This document shows positions 8,326 through 19,300 of a stretch of DNA of 64,000 nucleotides, piece after piece (positions within the stretch are counted from its first letter, which is position 1; each line of letters starts with the position of its first letter). The stretch covers positions 1 to 64,000 of the forward strand of contig JAHDLO010000003.1 in NCBI GenBank assembly GCA_018432235.1, given 5' to 3'. Made by a program: the position numbers and the translations under genes. Source of the DNA: Clostridiaceae bacterium. Lineage in GTDB: Bacteria; Bacillota; Clostridia; Peptostreptococcales; Natronincolaceae. The notes beneath the pieces are model-generated. The model had not been told where the DNA came from, ran no database searches, and saw nothing but the letters and a program-made list of their open reading frames with translations.

Positions 8326-9495
8326 ATGCTGTTAATAAAGGGTGGTATCGTATATAGCCCGGAATATCTGGGAAAAAAGGATATTTTGATTGCAGGAGGA
8401 AAAATAGAAGCAATAGCAGAGGAGATTACAATAGAGGGCAGAGGCTTAGATGTCAAAATAGTGGATGCAGAGGACTATTATGTAGCGCCTGGCTTTATAG
8501 ATTCCCATGTCCACCTGCTGGGTGGCGGTGGTGAAGGCGGCTATTCTACCAGAACGCCGGAGATTCAGCTGAGTCAATTAACCAGCAGCGGAATAACAAC
8601 CGTCGTTGGCTGTCTTGGTACTGACGGTGTCACCAGATCGATGGCAGCCCTAATGGCTAAGGCCAGAGGGCTGGAGGAGGAGGGGATAAGCACCTTTTGC
8701 TACACAGGCTCCTACGAGGTTCCGGTAAAAGGCTTGTTAAGCTCTGTTAAGGAGGATATCATAATAATCGACAAAATCATAGGTGTTGGTGAAATTGCAG
8801 TAGCGGATCATCGTTCATCACAGCCTACGATTGATGAGCTGAAGCGAACGATTGCTGATGCCAGGGTTGGCGGAATACTGTCGGGCAAGGGTGGAATTGT
8901 TAACATACATGTGGGTGACGGTGAAGGAAGGCTAAAGGCTTTGATGGAGATTGTTGCCACCACGGAGATTCCCATAACTCAGCTGCTGCCTACCCATATC
9001 AACCGCAGCATCGATTTGTTTAAAGCAGGGATTGACTTTGCCAGGCAGGGAGGCTATGTAGACTTGACCACCAGCTATGATCCTCATAATTTAAAGAAGG
9101 ATGAGGTAAAGGCCAGCAAAGGTCTTCGGCTGCTATTAGAGGCAGGAATCAATATTGGGCAAATAAGCTTTAGCTCTGATGGTCAGGGAAGTCTACCTAT
9201 GTTTAATGAAAAGAAGGAGCTTGTTGGTATAGGTATTGGCTCCACAAAAACCCTCTTCACAGAAGTACGGGATGCCATTATTGATGATGATATCGCCTTT
9301 GGGGATGCTATAAGGGTGATAACTGAAAATCCCGCTAGAATTCTGAAGCTGAAGGATAAAGGTAGACTGGCAGCAGGCATGGATGGCGACCTGGTTTTGA
9401 TCAGCCCCGACAGGCTGGAGATAGATACGGTAATAGCAAAGGGAAGGATCATGCTGGAGGGAGGCTCCCTCTTGGTTAGGGGCACCTTTGAATAG
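8326..9495 (+). CDS. iadA: Beta-aspartyl (isoaspartyl) dipeptidase
   Basis: IadA is a binuclear zinc amidohydrolase that splits isoaspartyl dipeptides released from damaged proteins. The sequence has the amidohydrolase HxH motif in the family-typical context PGFIDSHVHLLGGGGEGG (about residues 58-75), further metal-ligand regions in LLPTHINR and FSSDGQGS, and a C-terminal AAGMDGDLVLI strand. At about 389 residues it is full length. ATG 8326 follows AAAGGAGGT at the ideal distance, so earlier starts are not needed. It is probably transcribed alone, followed within 70 bases by psd, which has its own -10-like TATAAT at 9527. Confidence 0.92.
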   Translation: MLLIKGGIVYSPEYLGKKDILIAGGKIEAIAEEITIEGRGLDVKIVDAEDYYVAPGFIDSHVHLLGGGGEGGYSTRTPEIQLSQLTSSGITTVVGCLGTDGVTRSMAALMAKARGLEEEGISTFCYTGSYEVPVKGLLSSVKEDIIIIDKIIGVGEIAVADHRSSQPTIDELKRTIADARVGGILSGKGGIVNIHVGDGEGRLKALMEIVATTEIPITQLLPTHINRSIDLFKAGIDFARQGGYVDLTTSYDPHNLKKDEVKASKGLRLLLEAGINIGQISFSSDGQGSLPMFNEKKELVGIGIGSTKTLFTEVRDAIIDDDIAFGDAIRVITENPARILKLKDKGRLAAGMDGDLVLISPDRLEIDTVIAKGRIMLEGGSLLVRGTFE

Positions 9496-9561
9496 AAGGC
9501 ATATATGCGATATTTTAGGTTTATAGTATAATGGTTTTATTACATAATGAGGGATGATGCT

Positions 9562-10458
9562 ATGGATATTTATTTTATAGATAGAAAAACTGGAAAGCGG
9601 ATTAAGGAGACGGTTGCAGGCGGCAGGCTGCTGAACTGGTGCTACGGAACTGGATTAGGTAAGTCTGCTTTGGAGCTGTTAGTCAAAAGAAAGCTTTTTT
9701 CTTCCTTAATGGGGGCCTATATGGAGCTGCCCATCAGTAAAAGTAGAATTACCTCCTTTGTGGAGGAGCTTCAGCTGGATATGAAGGAGGCTGACAGGGA
9801 AGGCCATCATGAATACAAAAGCTTTAATGATTTCTTCGCCCGAAGGCTGAAGGCAGAGGCAAGACAGATAGATGCCAATTCCGACAGCTTGATATCTCCT
9901 GCCGACGGCAGGGTACTGGCCTATGAAAAAATTGATATAGAGCAGCTGATACAGGTAAAGGGCTTTGTCTATTCGCTGGCAGAGCTGTTTCAAGATGAAG
10001 CATTGGCTAGGGCGTATCAAGGGGGAGTCTGCATAGTCGTAAGGCTATGTCCGGCCGACTATCATCGCTTCCATTTTCCTGTCGATGGCAAAGCGGAGAA
10101 AAGTATAGCCATCAAGGGGCAGTATTACTCCGTCAGTCCCATTGCCCTAGGGAGGGTAGCCAATATCTACTGCCGAAATAAAAGAGAATATACGCTGTTC
10201 AAAACCGAGACCTTTGGAGATATGGTGCTGATGGAGGTGGGGGCCACTGGTGTGGGCTCGATTGTTCAGACCTATGAGGTGGGTGCATCGGTAAAAAAGG
10301 GTGATGAAAAGGGGTATTTTAAATTCGGAGGCTCCACGACGATACTATTTGCTAAAAAAGGTGTCCTAAAGGTAGACGGGGATATTCTTAAAAATACAGA
10401 AGCAGGGATTGAAACCAAGGTGCTGATGGGGGAACGGATTGGAATTAGGGTAGAGTGA
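9562..10458 (+). CDS. psd: Phosphatidylserine decarboxylase proenzyme
   Basis: This membrane-associated enzyme turns phosphatidylserine into phosphatidylethanolamine. It self-cleaves to form a pyruvoyl group, and the cleavage motif appears as [11 protein letters not shown] near residue 255, with the Ser becoming the pyruvoyl cofactor. The catalytic Asp/His region is seen in [10 protein letters not shown] and [13 protein letters not shown]. The length of about 298 residues fits the family. ATG 9562 has GAGGGA 7 bases upstream and is preferred over an in-frame ATG at 9547. No pssA lies in the window, so the substrate-making partner must be elsewhere. Confidence 0.93.
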   Translation: MDIYFIDRKTGKRIKETVAGGRLLNWCYGTGLGKSALELLVKRKLFSSLMGAYMELPISKSRITSFVEELQLDMKEADREGHHEYKSFNDFFARRLKAEARQIDANSDSLISPADGRVLAYEKIDIEQLIQVKGFVYSLAELFQDEALARAYQGGVCIVVRLCPADYHRFHFPVDGKAEKSIAIKGQYYSVSPIALGRVANIYCRNKREYTLFKTETFGDMVLMEVGATGVGSIVQTYEVGASVKKGDEKGYFKFGGSTTILFAKKGVLKVDGDILKNTEAGIETKVLMGERIGIRVE

Positions 10459-10469
10459 TTTGAGTATAA

Positions 10470-10613
10470 AGAATAGCAGATCCTTGGTTGATTGCGACTG
10501 CACGTACTTATGGGTTTACAGTCGTTGCTTTGGAGAGGCCAAACGGTGGATTAAAGGTACAAAACAAAGTAGGCAGTGCTAAAATACTTTTTTCTCAAAC
10601 GTTATTTTTTTGA
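10470..10613 (+). pseudogene. Remnant of a DUF4411/PIN-like toxin gene
   Basis: A 48-codon frame between stops (TAA before, TGA 10611-10613 after) reads ADPWLIATARTYGFTVVALE and continues with a Lys-rich stretch. From memory this matches the C-terminal part of DUF4411 PIN-fold proteins, which carry ADPWLIAYA...GYTVVT near their end. There is no start codon with a ribosome-binding site, and the N-terminal two thirds are absent, so this is a decayed fragment. The remainder of 10459-10745 holds only the rubrerythrin terminator. Confidence 0.45.
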
Positions 10614-10701
10614 GAGAGTAATAACTGGAGGATCAAAGGCTGATATTCAATAAATGACGATAGATAATGATGTAAGGAATTTCCTATACTAATTAAATCA
10701 T

Positions 10702-10734
10702 GAAAAAAAATAACCCACCATTTGGCGGGTTATT
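10702..10734 (-). terminator. Terminator after rubrerythrin
   Basis: On the minus strand AATAACCC pairs with GGGTTATT, extended by an inner CC/GG pairing. The stem is followed by eight T residues (10703-10710 on the plus strand are A). Confidence 0.85.
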
Positions 10735-10745
10735 ACTATGCTTTG

Positions 10746-11303
10746 TTATTCTGCTGTCACAAAGGTAGTAAACATCTCAACTCTAGCCTTACAGATTGGG
10801 CAATCCTCTTCTAATGCACCAACGATTGTATAGCCGCAGATATCACAGACATGCACGGTATCCTCATCAAAGTCCTTCTTAGCATCGACATTTTCCTTAG
10901 CCTTTGCAAATAAAGCTGCATGGGTTTTTTCTGCCTCTAATGCAAATTGGAAGGAACGGATGCTGCCCTTTTCCTGCTGTAAATCTGCTACAGCGATGAA
11001 GGCAGGATACATTTGCATAACCTCATGGTTTTCACCGTCGATAGCACCTTGAAGGTTTTCTGAGGTGGTGGTCATACCAAAGCCAGCACCGGCAGTTACA
11101 GAAGCATCGCCTACCTCTTTTCTTAGCTCTCTAAAGTGATTGCCAGCATGTACTCTTTCAGCATAAGCAACTGCTTCAAAAAGGTTTCCTACATTTGGAT
11201 AGCCCTCCTTAACGGCTGCTTCTCCCCAACAAAGATATCTCATGTGCGCCATGCTCTCTCCGCCGAATGCTGATTTTAAATTTGATGCGGTCATTTCATT
11301 CAT
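10746..11303 (-). CDS. rbr: Rubrerythrin
   Basis: Rubrerythrin reduces hydrogen peroxide in anaerobes using a diiron site plus a rubredoxin-type iron centre. The ferritin-like four-helix part spans about residues 1-140 and shows ExxH-type ligands in YAERVHAGNHFRE and ALEAEKTHAALF. The C-terminal 40 residues carry the FeCys4 knuckles CDICG and CPIC. The length of 185 residues is normal. The ATG at 11303 has AAAGGGGA upstream on the minus strand. It is a monocistronic minus-strand gene with its own terminator, and with sodA it forms the oxygen-defence content of the window. Confidence 0.95.
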   Translation of the reverse strand: MNEMTASNLKSAFGGESMAHMRYLCWGEAAVKEGYPNVGNLFEAVAYAERVHAGNHFRELRKEVGDASVTAGAGFGMTTTSENLQGAIDGENHEVMQMYPAFIAVADLQQEKGSIRSFQFALEAEKTHAALFAKAKENVDAKKDFDEDTVHVCDICGYTIVGALEEDCPICKARVEMFTTFVTAE

Positions 11304-11510
11304 CGTAAAATCCCCTTTCAATATCTATGATACTTATTAATCAATCTCCGTGAATATACATACCCCCCACTTCAATTGATAAACAAACCAATTTAAATAA
11401 TACATAAAGGAATTTTAAATTTCAACTAGAATTAAGATATAAGCTAAATAAATCCATGATAGGGTATATATCAATATAGAATAACTATGGATGCCAAGGG
11501 GGAGACATTG

Positions 11511-11894
11511 ATGAAAAAGGAAAGCAATAACAACATAGAGCAGGTGAAAACTACTACGAAGCTATTCAGAATTTTATATTCAGGCCTGCAGTGGACTGCT
11601 ATAGGGGCTTTGGGGGGCTTGTTCTATGGCTTAATCAAAGGTGGAATAGCCAATGCCATAAACAATGGCATTTATATAGTGGGTATGCTTATGCTTTTTT
11701 ATACCATCGTTCCAGTGGAGGAGTTAGCCATGATTACAGCAAAAAAAGACAAGGTTTACGACAAAAAAGATATACAACAGCTGCGAAAGGGTAAGCTGGA
11801 TAGAATGAACAAGCAGCTGTGGAATTTTCTGAGGACGGCTGTGGTTTTCGCTATTGCAATTGCAATGGAATTAATACGTTTTTATGTTATTTAG
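11511..11894 (+). CDS. Small multi-pass membrane protein, function unknown
   Basis: The protein has 127 residues with about three hydrophobic segments: TAIGALGGLFYGLIKGGIA (about 27-50), IYIVGMLMLFYTIV (about 55-72) and TAVVFAIAIAMELIRFYVI at the end. A Lys-rich loop (about 80-105) should face the cytoplasm. I do not recognise the family. The ATG at 11511 is preceded by AAGGGGGAGA. The stop lies 12 bases before the next start, so it is likely co-transcribed with the HD/OB nuclease and addBA. Confidence 0.6.
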   Translation: MKKESNNNIEQVKTTTKLFRILYSGLQWTAIGALGGLFYGLIKGGIANAINNGIYIVGMLMLFYTIVPVEELAMITAKKDKVYDKKDIQQLRKGKLDRMNKQLWNFLRTAVVFAIAIAMELIRFYVI

Positions 11895-11906
11895 GAGGAT
11901 TATTTT

Positions 11907-12878
11907 ATGAGGGTGAATCAATTAAAGGATATATCCAAAAATCATGTGAATCAAATGATAGAGGCCATGGCAATGCTACTGGAGGTAAAGGTAAAGACTT
12001 CTAAAAACGAAAAACGCTATGCCGATATGGTGATTCAGGATGCCTCCAAACGGATGGAGGTCAAATGCTGGGACTATGATGACCATGAGGGTCTTTTATC
12101 AAGTCTTGAAGCCAATGCTGTGGTGATGTTAAGAGGTATTGTTGGTGAGTATCAGGGCCAGCTGCAGCTGACGATAAAACAGCTCCAGAAGGCAGAGGAA
12201 GCAGAGATAAAAATGGAAACGCTGATACCTGTTAGTGATTGGGGGGCAGAAACACTACAAAAAGGTCTGCAATTTTTCTATGATAAGATAAAAAACCCCC
12301 AGATGAGGGAATTGGTCAGCAGAATGATATTTAATGAGGCCTTTTTTGATAAATACTGCACCTATCCTGCTGCACGGCAGGTTCACCATAATTTTTATAA
12401 CGGTCTGCTGCAGCATACGCTGGAGGTATTGAAGTATGCTATAACAGTAGCCACCACCAAGAAGCTTACCGACCGTCAGCAGGACAGGCTGATTGTTATG
12501 GGGCTGCTGCATGATTGGGCAAAGATCATTGAATATACTCCCCTGCCTGCCATTGGCTTTACCGACGCCGGCACTATGCTGGGGCATATTTTTCTCGGAG
12601 CCCATACCGCACTGAATATCATGAATGAAATAAAGGGCTTCGATGAGGAGGACAAGCTGATTATATTAAACGGCCTATTGTCTCATCATGGAAAGCTGGA
12701 ATTTGGCTCCCCGGTGTTGCCTAAGACAGTGGAGGCACAAATATTGCACCATGCTGACAAGATGTCGGGGGATATTGAAAGCATATTGTCCTTTATGCAG
12801 CAGCAGGAGGATAATTCCGACAGCTTTACAGGAAAGCTCTGGAATATGGGTACGGATTATTACAGAAGGGGAGTCTGA
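11907..12878 (+). CDS. OB-fold/HD-domain 3'-5' exonuclease, YhaM-like
   Basis: The domain order is an N-terminal OB nucleic-acid-binding fold (about residues 1-100: MVIQDASKRMEVKCWDY, LRGIVGEYQGQLQLTI) followed by an HD metal-dependent phosphohydrolase domain. The HD domain has His in HHNFYNGLLQHT, the HD pair in LLHDWAK, and later His in LGAHTAL and LLSHHG. This architecture and a length of about 323 residues match Bacillus YhaM, a 3'-5' exoribonuclease/DNase. HDWAK replaces the more usual HDIGK, but the two metal ligands remain. It lies just before addB, 28 bases away, so a link to DNA processing is possible. The exact substrate is not known. Confidence 0.8.
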   Translation: MRVNQLKDISKNHVNQMIEAMAMLLEVKVKTSKNEKRYADMVIQDASKRMEVKCWDYDDHEGLLSSLEANAVVMLRGIVGEYQGQLQLTIKQLQKAEEAEIKMETLIPVSDWGAETLQKGLQFFYDKIKNPQMRELVSRMIFNEAFFDKYCTYPAARQVHHNFYNGLLQHTLEVLKYAITVATTKKLTDRQQDRLIVMGLLHDWAKIIEYTPLPAIGFTDAGTMLGHIFLGAHTALNIMNEIKGFDEEDKLIILNGLLSHHGKLEFGSPVLPKTVEAQILHHADKMSGDIESILSFMQQQEDNSDSFTGKLWNMGTDYYRRGV

Positions 12879-12906
12879 TGATATCATATAAAAGGGAGGT
12901 GAAGGG

Positions 12907-15900
12907 ATGAGTATCAAATATATCGTAGGACGTGGGGGCGCTGGTAAAAGCCACTACGTTTACACAGAAATAAAAAAACAGCTGGAGAAAAATCAGGGAA
13001 GCAAACTGATACTCCTGGTCCCGGAGCAATTTACCCTTCAGGCAGAAAGAGATCTTATCCAAAAGCTAAGGCTTGAGGGTATTATAGATGTTGAAGTGTT
13101 AAGCTTTACCCGTCTGGCTCATTATGTTTTTAATGAGGTGGGGGGCTTGTCGAAAATCCATATCAATGATATTGGTAAAAATATGGTGCTTAGACGTGTT
13201 CTGGAGGAGGTAAAGGCAGACCTGACCATATATAAAAAAAGCTCCGGGCAGGAGGGCTTCGTTGCCAAGGTCAATGAGTTGATTACGGAGCTAAAGCAGC
13301 AAAACATAACCCCGCAAATGTTAAATATGCAGGTGGGAAAACTACAGGACAGCAGTCTACTAAGGATGAAGCTCTCGGATGTCGCTATCGTATATGAGGC
13401 CTTCAATAAATATCTAGAAAGTAGATACATAGATACAGAGGACCATATGAACCTGCTGGTGGAAAAAATACAGCAGGCTGCCTTTTTAGACGGCGCCATA
13501 ATTTGGGTAGATGGCTTCCATAGGTTTACACCCCTAACCCAAAAAATACTTTCAAGGCTTATGGAAAAATGCAGGGAGGTCAATCTGACCTTTACACTGG
13601 ACCCTATAGCAGAGGAACGAGAGGGGGATCTTTTTAGACTTTCTCAAAGAACCTTTAATAGAATAAAGAAGCTGGTGGAAACCTTAGGTCTGCAGGAGGA
13701 GCTGCTGGAGGTCAAGCTTCAGGAAAATCCTGTAGAGAGGTCTCAGGAGCTGGTGCATTTAGAAAAAGAGCTATATGCTTATCCCTACTGGCAATATAGA
13801 GGAGAAACGGAGAACATCAGGATTTTTGCTGCTACAAATTTATATACTGAGGTTGAAAATGCAGCAGCTCAGATCACCAGCCTTGTCAGGGACAAGCAAT
13901 ATCGCTGGAGAGACATAGCGGTAATAGCCGGTAATATGGAAAGCTATGGTATGTTGATAAAACGGGTATTTCAGGATTATGGGATACCTTACTTTATGGA
14001 CGAAAAGAGAAGCATTATGGAGCATCCTGTTATAGAACTGATTTTATCGGCCCTACAATGCATCCGTAGGGGCTATCTATATGAAGATGTCTTTCGATTG
14101 TTAAAGACCGGGCTAGGGGATTTAAGCCGAGGAGAGATAGAGGAGCTGGAGAACTATGTGCTTCAGTTTGGCATAAAGCGTGAAAGCTGGTTTAAGGCAT
14201 TTGACAAGCCGGAGGAGGCAAGGCTGGAGTCACTGAATAAAAGTCGACTCAGCTATATTACACCCTTGAAAAGACTGCAGGGCAAGCTACAGGGGGACAG
14301 GACCATTGCCGAAATGACAAAGGCTGTTTTTGTGTTTATGCAAGAGTTAAATATAGAGGATAAGCTGGAGGCGTGGATCAGCAGCCTCAAAAGCAGTGGC
14401 AAGCTGGACTATGTCAATGAAAATACACAGATATGGAATACCGTGATGGCTATATTTGATCAGATGGTGGAAATACTAGGCGATAATAAGGTGAGTCTGA
14501 AGGATTATATTTACATTCTGGAAGCAGGCTTTGCAGCCTGCGAAATAGGGGTAATACCTTCAACTGTCGATCAGGTGCTGGTGGGAAATCTTTCAAGATC
14601 CAGAAGTCAGGATATCAAGGCATTATTTGTGCTGGGGGTAAATGATGGTGTTCTGCCTTCCACAAACAGCTCCGACGGGATACTGCTGGACCATGAAAGG
14701 CTGATGCTAAAGGCCTCCGGAGTGGAGCTAGGCTTTGATAGTGAAAGCCAGATGTATGAGGAAAAGTTTTTGATATACAGCATGCTGACTAAGCCTAGCA
14801 AATACCTATGGCTTAGCTATTCTCTGGCGGATCAGGAGGGTAAGGCCCTGAGACCGTCGATTCTGATAGACCGCTTTAAGCGGATATTCAATATTGAGGC
14901 TGACAGTGATATTATTAATACCCTAGACCAGCAGCTGAGCCTTATAGCAACCCCCAACAGCAGCTTTAAATACCTGGTGGAGAATATCAGGCTGAATATA
15001 GATGAAAAGCCTATAGCGGATATTTGGTGGGAGGTATATGGCTGGTATCACAGCCAAAGCAGCTGGGCCTCAAGGCTGCAGTTGATTATTGACGGCTTGT
15101 TCCATGAAAATCAGATTGATTATATTCCCCAAAGGCGTGCAAGGGAGCTGTATCAATCACCGATAAGGACCAGTATTTCTAGGCTTGAGCGCTTTGCCAA
15201 CTGTCCCTTCTCTCATTTTGTTGCCTATGGCTTAAAACCGGAGGAGCGGAAGGAATATCAGCTAAAGGCTCCGGATATCGGAAAGCTCTTTCACAATACA
15301 CTGGAGAGCTTTGAGGAGGCGCTTAGGCTCAATAATTTAGACTGGCGGCATCTGGAGAGAAGCACCTGCGACCAGCTGGTGGATACGGTTGTGGATAAGC
15401 TGGCGGAGGGTTTTGAGCATGGGCTGCTATATAGTACCCACAGGTATCAGTACCTGATAAAAAGATTGAAGCGTATTAGCCGCAGGGCCCTATGGACACT
15501 TACTGAGCATTTGAAGCGAGGCAGCTTTAAGCCGATGGGCCATGAGGTGAAATTTGGTATTGGCGAGGAGCTTCCTCCTATTGTGGTTCAGCTGGAGGAT
15601 GGCGAGGAGCTGCTCATCGAGGGAAGAATCGATAGGGTCGATATCCTGGAGGCAGAGGATGGCACCTATGTCAAGATTATTGATTATAAATCCGGTAATC
15701 AGGACTTCAGTCTGTCGGAGGTTTATTACGGTCTACAGCTACAGCTAATCGTATACCTTGAGGCAATTTTAACCCACAGGGATGATTCGGCTGCAGTTAA
15801 GCTCCATCCTGCAGGTATTTTCTATTTTAAAATAGATGACCCAATGATTAAAAATAATCAGCCGGAGGCAGAGGATATTGAACGGGAGATTAATAAAAAG

Positions 15901-16305
15901 CTCAAGCTGAAGGGTATGGCGGTAAAGGACGTCAGAATTATCAGAGAGATGGACAATAAGCTGGAGAGGTACTCTGAAGTGCTTCCCGTAAGCATTAATA
16001 AGGATGAGCAAATATCCAAGCAATCCTCTGTGCTGGAGGAGGCAGACTTCCGGAGGGTGATTAAGCATGTACGTATTCTGATTAAGGAAATATCAAAGGA
16101 GATGCTGAAGGGCAAGGTGTTGATTGAGCCATGCAAAATAGGAAAGCAAACCTCCTGCCAATATTGTCGATACTCCGCCATCTGCCAATTTGACGGCGTG
16201 CTGGAAAATAACAGATTTAAGCATATTGCAGAAGCAAAAAATGAAGAAATTTTAGAGAAAATAAAGGCAGAGGAGGCGGAGGAAGATGCCCAGCTGGACA
16301 GTTGA
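12907..16305 (+). CDS. addB: ATP-dependent helicase/nuclease subunit B
   Basis: AddB pairs with AddA to resect DNA double-strand breaks, the Gram-positive equivalent of RecBCD. The 1132 residues start with a P-loop GRGGAGKS (residues 8-15). The middle is the inactivated helicase part. A C-terminal RecB-type nuclease is visible in GRIDRVDILE and IIDYKSGNQ. Four Cys that should hold the 4Fe-4S cluster are present: one at about 766 (ANCPFSH) and three at about 1084, 1087 and 1093 (CQYCRYSAIC). The ATG follows GGGAGGTGAAGGG. It overlaps addA by 20 bases, which implies coupled translation in equal amounts. Confidence 0.95.
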   Translation: MSIKYIVGRGGAGKSHYVYTEIKKQLEKNQGSKLILLVPEQFTLQAERDLIQKLRLEGIIDVEVLSFTRLAHYVFNEVGGLSKIHINDIGKNMVLRRVLEEVKADLTIYKKSSGQEGFVAKVNELITELKQQNITPQMLNMQVGKLQDSSLLRMKLSDVAIVYEAFNKYLESRYIDTEDHMNLLVEKIQQAAFLDGAIIWVDGFHRFTPLTQKILSRLMEKCREVNLTFTLDPIAEEREGDLFRLSQRTFNRIKKLVETLGLQEELLEVKLQENPVERSQELVHLEKELYAYPYWQYRGETENIRIFAATNLYTEVENAAAQITSLVRDKQYRWRDIAVIAGNMESYGMLIKRVFQDYGIPYFMDEKRSIMEHPVIELILSALQCIRRGYLYEDVFRLLKTGLGDLSRGEIEELENYVLQFGIKRESWFKAFDKPEEARLESLNKSRLSYITPLKRLQGKLQGDRTIAEMTKAVFVFMQELNIEDKLEAWISSLKSSGKLDYVNENTQIWNTVMAIFDQMVEILGDNKVSLKDYIYILEAGFAACEIGVIPSTVDQVLVGNLSRSRSQDIKALFVLGVNDGVLPSTNSSDGILLDHERLMLKASGVELGFDSESQMYEEKFLIYSMLTKPSKYLWLSYSLADQEGKALRPSILIDRFKRIFNIEADSDIINTLDQQLSLIATPNSSFKYLVENIRLNIDEKPIADIWWEVYGWYHSQSSWASRLQLIIDGLFHENQIDYIPQRRARELYQSPIRTSISRLERFANCPFSHFVAYGLKPEERKEYQLKAPDIGKLFHNTLESFEEALRLNNLDWRHLERSTCDQLVDTVVDKLAEGFEHGLLYSTHRYQYLIKRLKRISRRALWTLTEHLKRGSFKPMGHEVKFGIGEELPPIVVQLEDGEELLIEGRIDRVDILEAEDGTYVKIIDYKSGNQDFSLSEVYYGLQLQLIVYLEAILTHRDDSAAVKLHPAGIFYFKIDDPMIKNNQPEAEDIEREINKKLKLKGMAVKDVRIIREMDNKLERYSEVLPVSINKDEQISKQSSVLEEADFRRVIKHVRILIKEISKEMLKGKVLIEPCKIGKQTSCQYCRYSAICQFDGVLENNRFKHIAEAKNEEILEKIKAEEAEEDAQLDS

Positions 16306-19300
16306 TCAGGAAAAGGCTATAAAAGCCAGAGGCAGTAACTTACTGGTGGCAGCAGCGGCAGGCTCTGGTAAGACTGCTGTATTGGTGGAGAGAATCCTCC
16401 AGCTTATAATTCAGGATGAGGTGGATATCGATCGATTGCTGATCGTTACCTTCACCAACGCGGCAGCAGGGGAAATGAGGGAGAGGATAGCCAATGCTAT
16501 AGCAAAGGAGCTTGAGAATAAGGGGCCCAAGGAGGCCCATATTAGAAAGCAGCTGACGCTATTGAGCAAGGCATCTATCATGACCCTCCATGCCTTTTGC
16601 ATAGAGGTGGTACGAAAGCATTTTCATATTATAGATATTGATCCTGGCTTTAGAATTGGTGACACAACAGAAACTGCCATTATGCAAATGGAGGTCATGG
16701 AGGAGCTGTTTGAAGAGGGCTATAGAGAGGAAAATCCACTGTTTCTGGAGCTGGTGGAATCCTACGGCGGCTCCAGGGAGGACCTTCCCCTTCAAAATAT
16801 GATATTAAACCTCTACAGCTTTATTCAAAGCCAGCCTCATCCCTTAAGCTGGTTAGAGGAAAAAATTCTGGACTTTCAGATGACCACGGAGGACTTTGAG
16901 GAAAGCCAATGGATGAAAACCATTAAGGAAAGCATTGATATACGGTTAAGGGAGGCACTGCTGCTTCTAGCAGAGGCAAAAATAATCTGCGAAAAGCCCG
17001 ATGGACCTGCTGCCTATATGACAGCCATCGACTCTGACACAGTACTGATTAAGGCCCTTCAAATGGCCCTGCAGGAGGGTATCGATGCCTTTTACTCAGC
17101 TTTACAGGGCTTGAAGCATGTCAATCTAAAGCCGGTAAAGGATTGCGACGAAGTCTTGAAGGAGGAGGCCAAAGCCCTTAGGGATCAGGCAAAGGGCATC
17201 ATTAAAAAGCTTCAAGAGGATTATTTTTCTCTATCCCCAGAGGAATATCTCAAGGATCTAAATGCCCTTTATCCTTCGATGAGCCATCTTTCAAAGCTGG
17301 TGGCGGCGTTTGGAGAGGGTTTTAAGGCCAGAAAGCTGGAAAAGGGTATTGTGGACTTCAACGACCTAGAGCATTATGCCCTTGAAATATTGGAAAATCC
17401 ACTGGTGGCTAAGGATTACCGTGAAAGGTTTCAATATATATTTATTGATGAATACCAGGACAGCAATATTGTGCAGGAGACCATTATCAACAGCATAAAA
17501 AGAGATAATAATGTCTTTATGGTGGGGGATGTCAAGCAGAGCATCTATCGCTTCCGTTTGGCGGACCCTTCACTCTTTATAGAGAAGTATGAGGCCTTTT
17601 CAGCAGAGGGGATACACAGAAGGATTGACCTTTCAAGAAATTTCAGAAGCAGAAGGGAGATTTTAGAAGGGGTAAACTATCTCTTTAAGAACCTTATGAC
17701 TAAGCATTTAGGGGAGATTGATTATACGGAGGAGGCTTACCTTTACTATGGTGCTGATTTCCAGCCTATGGAAGATACCGACATAGAGGTTACCATCATT
17801 GAGAAGGATTATACTGCTGAGGAGGATGAGCTGGAGGAGGAAATTGAGGAGCTGGAGGACATTGAGGTAGAGGCTAAAATTGCAGCCTCCAGAATCAAGG
17901 GGCTTTTAAATACTCAGATCTTTGATGTGAGGCTTGGGGACTATAGAAAAGTAGAATTCAAGGATATCGTCATTCTTTTGAGGACAACTCAAAACTGGGC
18001 ACCGGTATTTTTAGAGACTCTGGTTAAGGAGGGGATACCGACCTATGCTGATGCCAATACAGGATATTTTCAAGCACTGGAAATAAACCTCTTTATGAAT
18101 TTCTTAAGGGTGCTGGACAACAAGCGTCAGGATATTCCCCTCATCAGCCTTATGCGGTCGCCAATAGGCCGATTTAAGGTGGAGGAGCTGATCGAAATCC
18201 GGTTGGCAAACCGAAAGGGTAGCTTCTATGAAGCCCTGATGACCTATTGTGAGGAGGCTCAGGGAGGTTTGCGAGATAATCTGGTGACATTTCTGCAAAG
18301 GCTTGAAGGCTGGAGCGAGGAAGCAAGATACATGCCATTGGATGAGTTTATTTGGAAGCTGCTGATGGAAAGCGGCTATTATCACTATGTAGGTGCTATG
18401 CCGGGAGGACTGCAAAGACAGGCTAATCTCAGAATCCTCATGGATAGGGCCACTCAATTTCAAAGGACCTCCATTAAGGGACTCTTCAACTTTATACTAT
18501 TTATCGAAAAGCTTCAGAGCAGCAGGGGAGATATGGGCTCTGCCAAGATACTGAGTGAAAATGACAATGTCGTTAGGATTATGAGCATTCATAAGAGTAA
18601 GGGTCTGGAATTCCCTATAGTTATTGTGGCCGGTATGGGCAAAAACTTCAATCTAACCGACATCAACAATGCTGTCATACTCCATAAAAGCCTGGGCCTG
18701 GGCCCTAACTATGTGGACCATGAAAAGCGCTTTTATAGAGATTCCATAGCAAAGCTGGCCGTGAAGGAAAGGATAAAAATAGAGAGCCTTTCTGAAGAAA
18801 TGAGGGTGCTCTATGTTGCCTTAACCAGACCAAAGGACAAGCTGATATTATTGGGATCCCTCAGAAATCTACCAAGACATTGCAAGCGATGGTGCAGGGG
18901 TTTGAATACCTTTAATCTGCTCAGTGCAAAAAGCTATCTGGATTGGATAGGCAGTGCATTAATGAAGCATCCCGATGGCGAGGCACTGAGGGAAATAGTA
19001 CAGCTGCAGTTTATTGAGGCACCTAAACAGGAGGAAAGCCGCTGGCGGATTAATCTGACGGATCGCAGGGAATTGATGAGGGAGAAGCTTCAGCAGCAGA
19101 AGGAAAGGCAGGAATATCGAGAAAGGCTTGAAAACTATACGGATGATATTATTACTCCCTATAGGGGTGTCATAGAGGAAAGGCTCCAATGGCAATATCC
19201 CCATCGTCAGTCAGCCCTGATACCCTCCAAGGTATCGGTAACTGAGATAAAGCAGGGACAATACAGAAAGGTGGAGGAGCTGAGCCACAAAATACCTCCT

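Noticed and set aside
13122..13583. Minus-strand ORF of 153 codons inside addB
   Set aside because: It is an antisense shadow. addB has continuous family motifs here.
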